Source: Novosphingobium sp. UBA1948
Lineage (GTDB): Bacteria; Pseudomonadota; Alphaproteobacteria; Sphingomonadales; Sphingomonadaceae
DNA length: 8,128 nt
Assembly (NCBI GenBank): GCA_002336765.1
Contig: DDES01000108.1
Span: 1,190 to 9,317, forward strand
Reading direction: 5' to 3'
Below the pieces are notes generated by a model. That model was not told where the DNA came from, made no database searches, and saw only the letters and a program-made list of their open reading frames with translations. Shown here one piece after another: positions 4,858-8,128 of the stretch (position 1 is its first letter; each line of letters begins with the position of its first letter). Made by a program: the position numbers and the translations under genes.

Positions 4858-7032
4858 GTGCGACACATTGTCCGTCTTCTCACCGCCAGCGCCGTCGCGC
4901 TGGTGCTGCCTACACTCGCCCACGCGCAAAGCTCGGGGATCACTGGCGACAGTGACATCGCCAATCGTCCGGCCAGCATTATTGGCGTATCTTTCCAATC
5001 AATCTCGGCGGATGGGAGCACGATTGCGACTATTGTCCGCCGCAACGCCACCACCTACAGCGCCTATCGCGTGACAGCCTCGGGCTATCAGGCGTTGCCT
5101 GGCGCCAACAACGACACCGATGCCGCCGTCGAGGCGCGCGATGTTTCGGCCGATGGCAATGTGATCGTGGGCCTGTCGATGGCCACCTATTCCTCGCGCG
5201 GGGTGGCCACCTTGTGGGAAGGCACCACGCTCACCGTCTTGCCACATTTGGCCGCGGGCGGGTCGGCCAACAGCGCGGCCTTCGGAATTTCGGGCGACGG
5301 GCATGTCGCTGTTGGCTCCTCGACCACCGGCGGCGGGGTCACCCACGCCGTGCGCTGGGTGGACAAAGGCGCGGCGCAAGACATCCACGGCGGCAACCTT
5401 ACCTATTCCATCGCCCAGCGGGCCAGCACAGATGGCAGCACGGTGATCGGCTATGGCGGCACGGCGGCCCGCCCCAACGAGGCTTTTGTGTGGACCGCGA
5501 CGGGCGGCATGCAAGGGCTGGGCGTGCTGGCGTCGCGCGATAGCGGCGGGCAAGGCACCAGTCGCGCCACCGGCGTTTCGGGCGATGGCAGCGTGGTAGT
5601 GGGCTATTCGGCCGATGCGTCCTCCAATGCCGAGGCATTCCGCTGGACGGCGAGCGGGGGGATGCAGAGCCTTGGCCTGTTGGCCGGCGGCAATTCCAGC
5701 AGCGCGCTGGGCATCAGCGCCGATGGCAATGTGATCGTTGGCTCGGCGCGCGAACCATCCACGGTGGTCGCCGGTATCCAGAATACGGTGGCCTTCCGCT
5801 GGACGCAGGGCACCGGTCTGCAGAAGGTTACCGACTGGTTGAGCGGCGCGGGTGTTGCCCCCGGCAACAACACCTTCACCGAGGCCACCGGTGCCAATCG
5901 CGATGGCAGCGTGATCATCGGCAAGGGCCAGATCAATGGCACCACCCAGCAATTTATCGCCCGCGTGGTCAGCACGGGCACAGGCTCCGGGACAGGCACG
6001 GGTACTGGCACGGGTACGGGTACGGGAACCGGCACGGGTACGGGTACAGGAACCGATACCGGCACCGGCGGCACCAACACGGGCGGGTCGGGCGTGATCG
6101 GTCTGGTGGATTATCTGCTCACCGTGTCCAACGGTCAGGGCGTCACCTTCCAGCAATTGCTCAACGGCATCCGCCTGACCATGTGGGGCGCGCATCACCG
6201 CAACCTGTTCGACTATGGGCTGAGCGGCGCCACCTGTGGCTGGGCCACGGGTGACTATGCGGGCAGTAGCACCGCCAACCGCCGCTCCTATTCCAGCGAG
6301 GTCGGTCTGTGCCGCGATCTGGCAGCCGGGCTGCGCGTGGGCTTTGGCGGCGGGGTGGATGGTTCCGACCTCGATCTGTCGCTGGGCGGAACGGCGCGCA
6401 CACGCGGCTACCATCTGGTGGGTGAGGTTGATCTCGCGCCCGCTGGCACATCGCTCACGCTGAGCGCCACTGGTCTTTACAGCGATAATGACGTGCGGAT
6501 GCACCGTGCCTATCAGAATGGCGCCAATGTCGATGTCTCGCATGGCCAGACCAAGGCGCGCGGCTTTGCCGGTCGCCTGCGGGCCGATTGGCGCAATCTT
6601 GTCAGCTTTGGCGACGAGACCGGCGTGTCGCCCTATGTCTCCTATGCCTATACCGATCTCAAGCTCGATGGCTTCACCGAAACCGGCGGCGCCTTTCCGC
6701 TGGCGATGAACGGCCTGCGCATGAAGGGGCATGAAATGCGGCTGGGTGGGCGCGCCGATGCCAAGCTGGCCAAGGCCGTGCGGCTGATCGTCTCGGGCGA
6801 ATGGGTGCACGGGTTCAAGACCAGCCAGCCGGTGATGAGCGGCACGATCACGGGCATAGGCGGTTTTGCCCTGGCCAGCCCCGCGCCGCAGGGCGATTGG
6901 GGGCGTGCGGGGGTCGATCTCGACATCGGCCTTTCGGCCAACGCGCTGCTCTCCCTGTCCGGCCATGCCATGCTGGGGCGCGGCGAGGATGCGCGGGCAG
7001 GCGGCAGCGCCTCGCTGCGCGTGGCGTTCTAA
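4858..7032 (+). CDS. HAF-repeat autotransporter (secreted beta-propeller-like passenger plus outer-membrane barrel)
   Basis: This 724-residue protein is predicted to expose its N-terminal half on or beyond the outer membrane through its own C-terminal barrel (type V secretion). Residues 1-23 form a signal peptide: Arg/His n-region, hydrophobic core, likely cut after A21-H-A23. The passenger (about 24-372) contains seven [S/T/R]-[A/G]-D-G-type repeats, at 49, 96, 144, 189, 240, 286 and 346, each near the form S-A-D-G-N-V-I-V-G. Several are followed by an A-F-x-W segment, as in the HAF extracellular repeat family. Residues about 373-405 are almost pure Gly-Thr, a flexible linker. Residues about 415-724 are an autotransporter barrel with alternating polar and hydrophobic strands. 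It ends in S-L-R-V-A-F, a terminal Phe typical of the signal read by the Bam complex. The barrel has two cysteines (460, 485) that could form a disulfide. The ligand or function of the passenger is unknown. It is monocistronic, convergent with the thiolase gene. Confidence 0.88.
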   Translation: MRHIVRLLTASAVALVLPTLAHAQSSGITGDSDIANRPASIIGVSFQSISADGSTIATIVRRNATTYSAYRVTASGYQALPGANNDTDAAVEARDVSADGNVIVGLSMATYSSRGVATLWEGTTLTVLPHLAAGGSANSAAFGISGDGHVAVGSSTTGGGVTHAVRWVDKGAAQDIHGGNLTYSIAQRASTDGSTVIGYGGTAARPNEAFVWTATGGMQGLGVLASRDSGGQGTSRATGVSGDGSVVVGYSADASSNAEAFRWTASGGMQSLGLLAGGNSSSALGISADGNVIVGSAREPSTVVAGIQNTVAFRWTQGTGLQKVTDWLSGAGVAPGNNTFTEATGANRDGSVIIGKGQINGTTQQFIARVVSTGTGSGTGTGTGTGTGTGTGTGTGTGTDTGTGGTNTGGSGVIGLVDYLLTVSNGQGVTFQQLLNGIRLTMWGAHHRNLFDYGLSGATCGWATGDYAGSSTANRRSYSSEVGLCRDLAAGLRVGFGGGVDGSDLDLSLGGTARTRGYHLVGEVDLAPAGTSLTLSATGLYSDNDVRMHRAYQNGANVDVSHGQTKARGFAGRLRADWRNLVSFGDETGVSPYVSYAYTDLKLDGFTETGGAFPLAMNGLRMKGHEMRLGGRADAKLAKAVRLIVSGEWVHGFKTSQPVMSGTITGIGGFALASPAPQGDWGRAGVDLDIGLSANALLSLSGHAMLGRGEDARAGGSASLRVAF
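5974..6072 (+). repeat. Hexanucleotide GT-codon tract with a 24-nt tandem duplication
   Basis: This is an in-frame run of degenerate 6-nt units (Thr codon plus Gly codon) that encodes the Gly-Thr linker of the autotransporter. Inside it, 6007-6030 and 6031-6054 are adjacent 24-nt copies differing at a single base (G versus A at the 18th position), so this part grew by tandem duplication. Changes in unit number would lengthen or shorten the linker without breaking the frame. Confidence 0.85.
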
Positions 7033-7048
7033 TAGATCAAGCGCGGAA

Positions 7049-7077
7049 GGGTGGCGGGATCTATGGTCTTGCCACCC
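7049..7077. terminator. Candidate bidirectional terminator between convergent genes
   Basis: GGGTGGC (7049-7055) pairs perfectly with GCCACCC (7071-7077). The stem can be continued inward by six further pairs, including G-T wobbles, leaving a 3-nt loop at 7062-7064. It lies 17 nt past the autotransporter stop and 29 nt past the thiolase stop, in the 73-nt gap between convergent genes. There is no T-run on either side. Confidence 0.5.
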
Positions 7078-7105
7078 ACCCCTGCCCTCCACCCCATAAA
7101 ACTCG

Positions 7106-8128
7106 TCAGGCCACTTCAAACAGGCCCGCCGCCCCCATGCCGCCGCCCACGCACATCGTCACCACCACATAGCGCGCGCCGCGCCGCCGCCCCTCGATCA
7201 AGGCATGGCCCACCATGCGCGCACCCGACATGCCATAAGGATGGCCGATGGATATGGCGCCACCGTTCACATTCAGCCGGTCCGCCGGAATGCCGAGCCG
7301 GTCACGGCAATAGAGCACCTGCACCGCAAAGGCCTCGTTCAACTCCCACAGGCCGATGTCGTCCATCGACAGGCCGAAACGCTGGAGCAGTCTGGGCACG
7401 GCATAGACCGGCCCGATCCCCATCTCGTCCGGCTCGGTGCCCGCCACGGCCATGCCGACATAGCGCCCGAGCGGTGTGAGGCCCCGCCGCGCGGCCTCGC
7501 CCGCCTCCATCACCACACAGGCCGAGGCGCCATCGGAGAGTTGCGAGGCATTGCCCGCGGTTATCACCCCGCCCTCCACCACAGGCTTGAGCGAGGAGAG
7601 GCCTTCGAGCTTGGTATCCGGCCGGTTGCCCTCGTCGCGGTCCAGCGTGACGCTCAACATCCGCCGTTCGCCGGTGGCGCGGTCCACTTGCGCCATCGTG
7701 GCGGTCACGGGCACGATCTCGTCGGCAAAGGCGCCTGATGCCTGCGCGGCGGCGGTGCGTTGCTGGGATTGCAGGGCATAGGCATCCTGCGCCTCGCGCG
7801 AAATGCCATAGCGCCGCGCCACCACCTCGGCGGTTTGCAGCATCGGCATATAGACATCAGGCGCGATGGCCAGCAATTCGGGATCCTGTCCCACACGCAG
7901 TTCGGGCGTCTGCACCAGCGATACGGATTCCACGCCGCCCGCCACCACCACCTGCATCCGGTCCACCACCACCTGATGCGCGGCCATGCCGATTGCCATC
8001 AGGCCCGAGGCGCATTGCCGGTCCACCGTGATGCCCGCCACGCTGGCCGGAAAACCGGCCCGCAGCGCGGCGGTGCGGCCAATCGCGCTCTGCACCCCTT
8101 GCGGCAGGCCCGCGCCCAGCACCACATC
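7106..8128 (-). CDS. Acetyl-CoA C-acyltransferase / acetyltransferase (thiolase), N-terminus outside window
   Basis: This thiolase catalyses reversible acyl transfer between acyl-CoA and acetyl-CoA. The family works in beta-oxidation (degradative) or in making acetoacetyl-CoA (biosynthetic); sequence alone does not settle which. About 340 residues are visible, and the frame is still open at the window end, so roughly 50 N-terminal residues are missing from the usual 390 or so. Numbering from the GTG codon at 8125, the nucleophilic Cys is C38 in VDRQCASGL. The NEAF motif is at 263-266, the catalytic His is H295 in GGAISIGHPYGMSGAR, and the second catalytic Cys is C325 in MCVGGGMGAAGLFE. All three family signatures are intact. 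The His loop reads HPYGMSG rather than the common HPLGASG, a modest variant that might affect substrate choice. The stop is TGA. Partners such as a 3-hydroxyacyl-CoA dehydrogenase would lie outside the window, if present. Confidence 0.94.
   Translation of the reverse strand, partial: DVVLGAGLPQGVQSAIGRTAALRAGFPASVAGITVDRQCASGLMAIGMAAHQVVVDRMQVVVAGGVESVSLVQTPELRVGQDPELLAIAPDVYMPMLQTAEVVARRYGISREAQDAYALQSQQRTAAAQASGAFADEIVPVTATMAQVDRATGERRMLSVTLDRDEGNRPDTKLEGLSSLKPVVEGGVITAGNASQLSDGASACVVMEAGEAARRGLTPLGRYVGMAVAGTEPDEMGIGPVYAVPRLLQRFGLSMDDIGLWELNEAFAVQVLYCRDRLGIPADRLNVNGGAISIGHPYGMSGARMVGHALIEGRRRGARYVVVTMCVGGGMGAAGLFEVA

Noticed and set aside
4999..7119. 706-codon open frame on the - strand, antisense to the autotransporter
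   Set aside because: The plus strand has a signal peptide, seven repeats and a barrel ending in Phe. The reverse frame is a codon-bias shadow that even reads the Gly-Thr tract as an Arg/Thr run.
7205..7738. 177-codon plus-strand open frame inside the thiolase gene
   Set aside because: It is antisense to a gene with all three thiolase signatures, and its composition is that of a reverse-strand shadow.

Overview
This looks like a piece of chromosome from a GC-rich alphaproteobacterium, most likely a sphingomonad (Novosphingobium/Sphingobium-like). The reasons are the high GC with strong third-position bias, an alphaproteobacterial-style NAD kinase, a HAF-repeat autotransporter, and an Mfd / EAL protein / NAD kinase gene order that I associate from memory with that group. 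Nothing in the window marks it as mobile DNA: there is no transposase, integrase, CRISPR array or duplicated tRNA end.

Layout. Position 1-1562 (+) is the C-terminal half of the transcription-repair coupling factor Mfd, cut by the window start. It is followed by a hairpin element (1572-1612). A small, lower-GC gene (1673-1957, -) encodes a two-helix membrane protein with a CxxC...HxxC zinc-ribbon-like tail. A second hairpin element (2098-2137, - orientation) sits just behind the stop of an EAL-type cyclic-di-GMP phosphodiesterase with a degenerate GGDEF domain (2146-3492, -). Divergent from it is NAD kinase nadK (3626-4438, +). A 419-nt stretch without a protein gene carries tRNA-Asn(GTT) at 4590-4664, with a candidate promoter and a leader hairpin. 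Then comes a 724-residue secreted autotransporter (4858-7032, +) made of a signal peptide, seven DG-type HAF repeats, a Gly-Thr linker and a C-terminal outer-membrane barrel. Convergent with it is a thiolase (7106-8128, -) cut by the window end.

How they work together. The genes are mostly independent housekeeping or regulatory units (DNA repair, c-di-GMP turnover, NADP supply, translation, surface exposure, acyl-CoA metabolism). Strand switches separate most of them, so I see no operon that forms a pathway.

The most interesting structure is non-coding. Two elements in opposite orientation each begin 8-9 nt after a stop codon. They share the head TGCCTCCGGCGGG, then have a perfect hairpin whose arms differ by compensatory changes, then share the tail CAATCCC. 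They look like members of a dispersed gene-end (REP-like or terminator-like) family. I did not find a convincing new multi-gene system.
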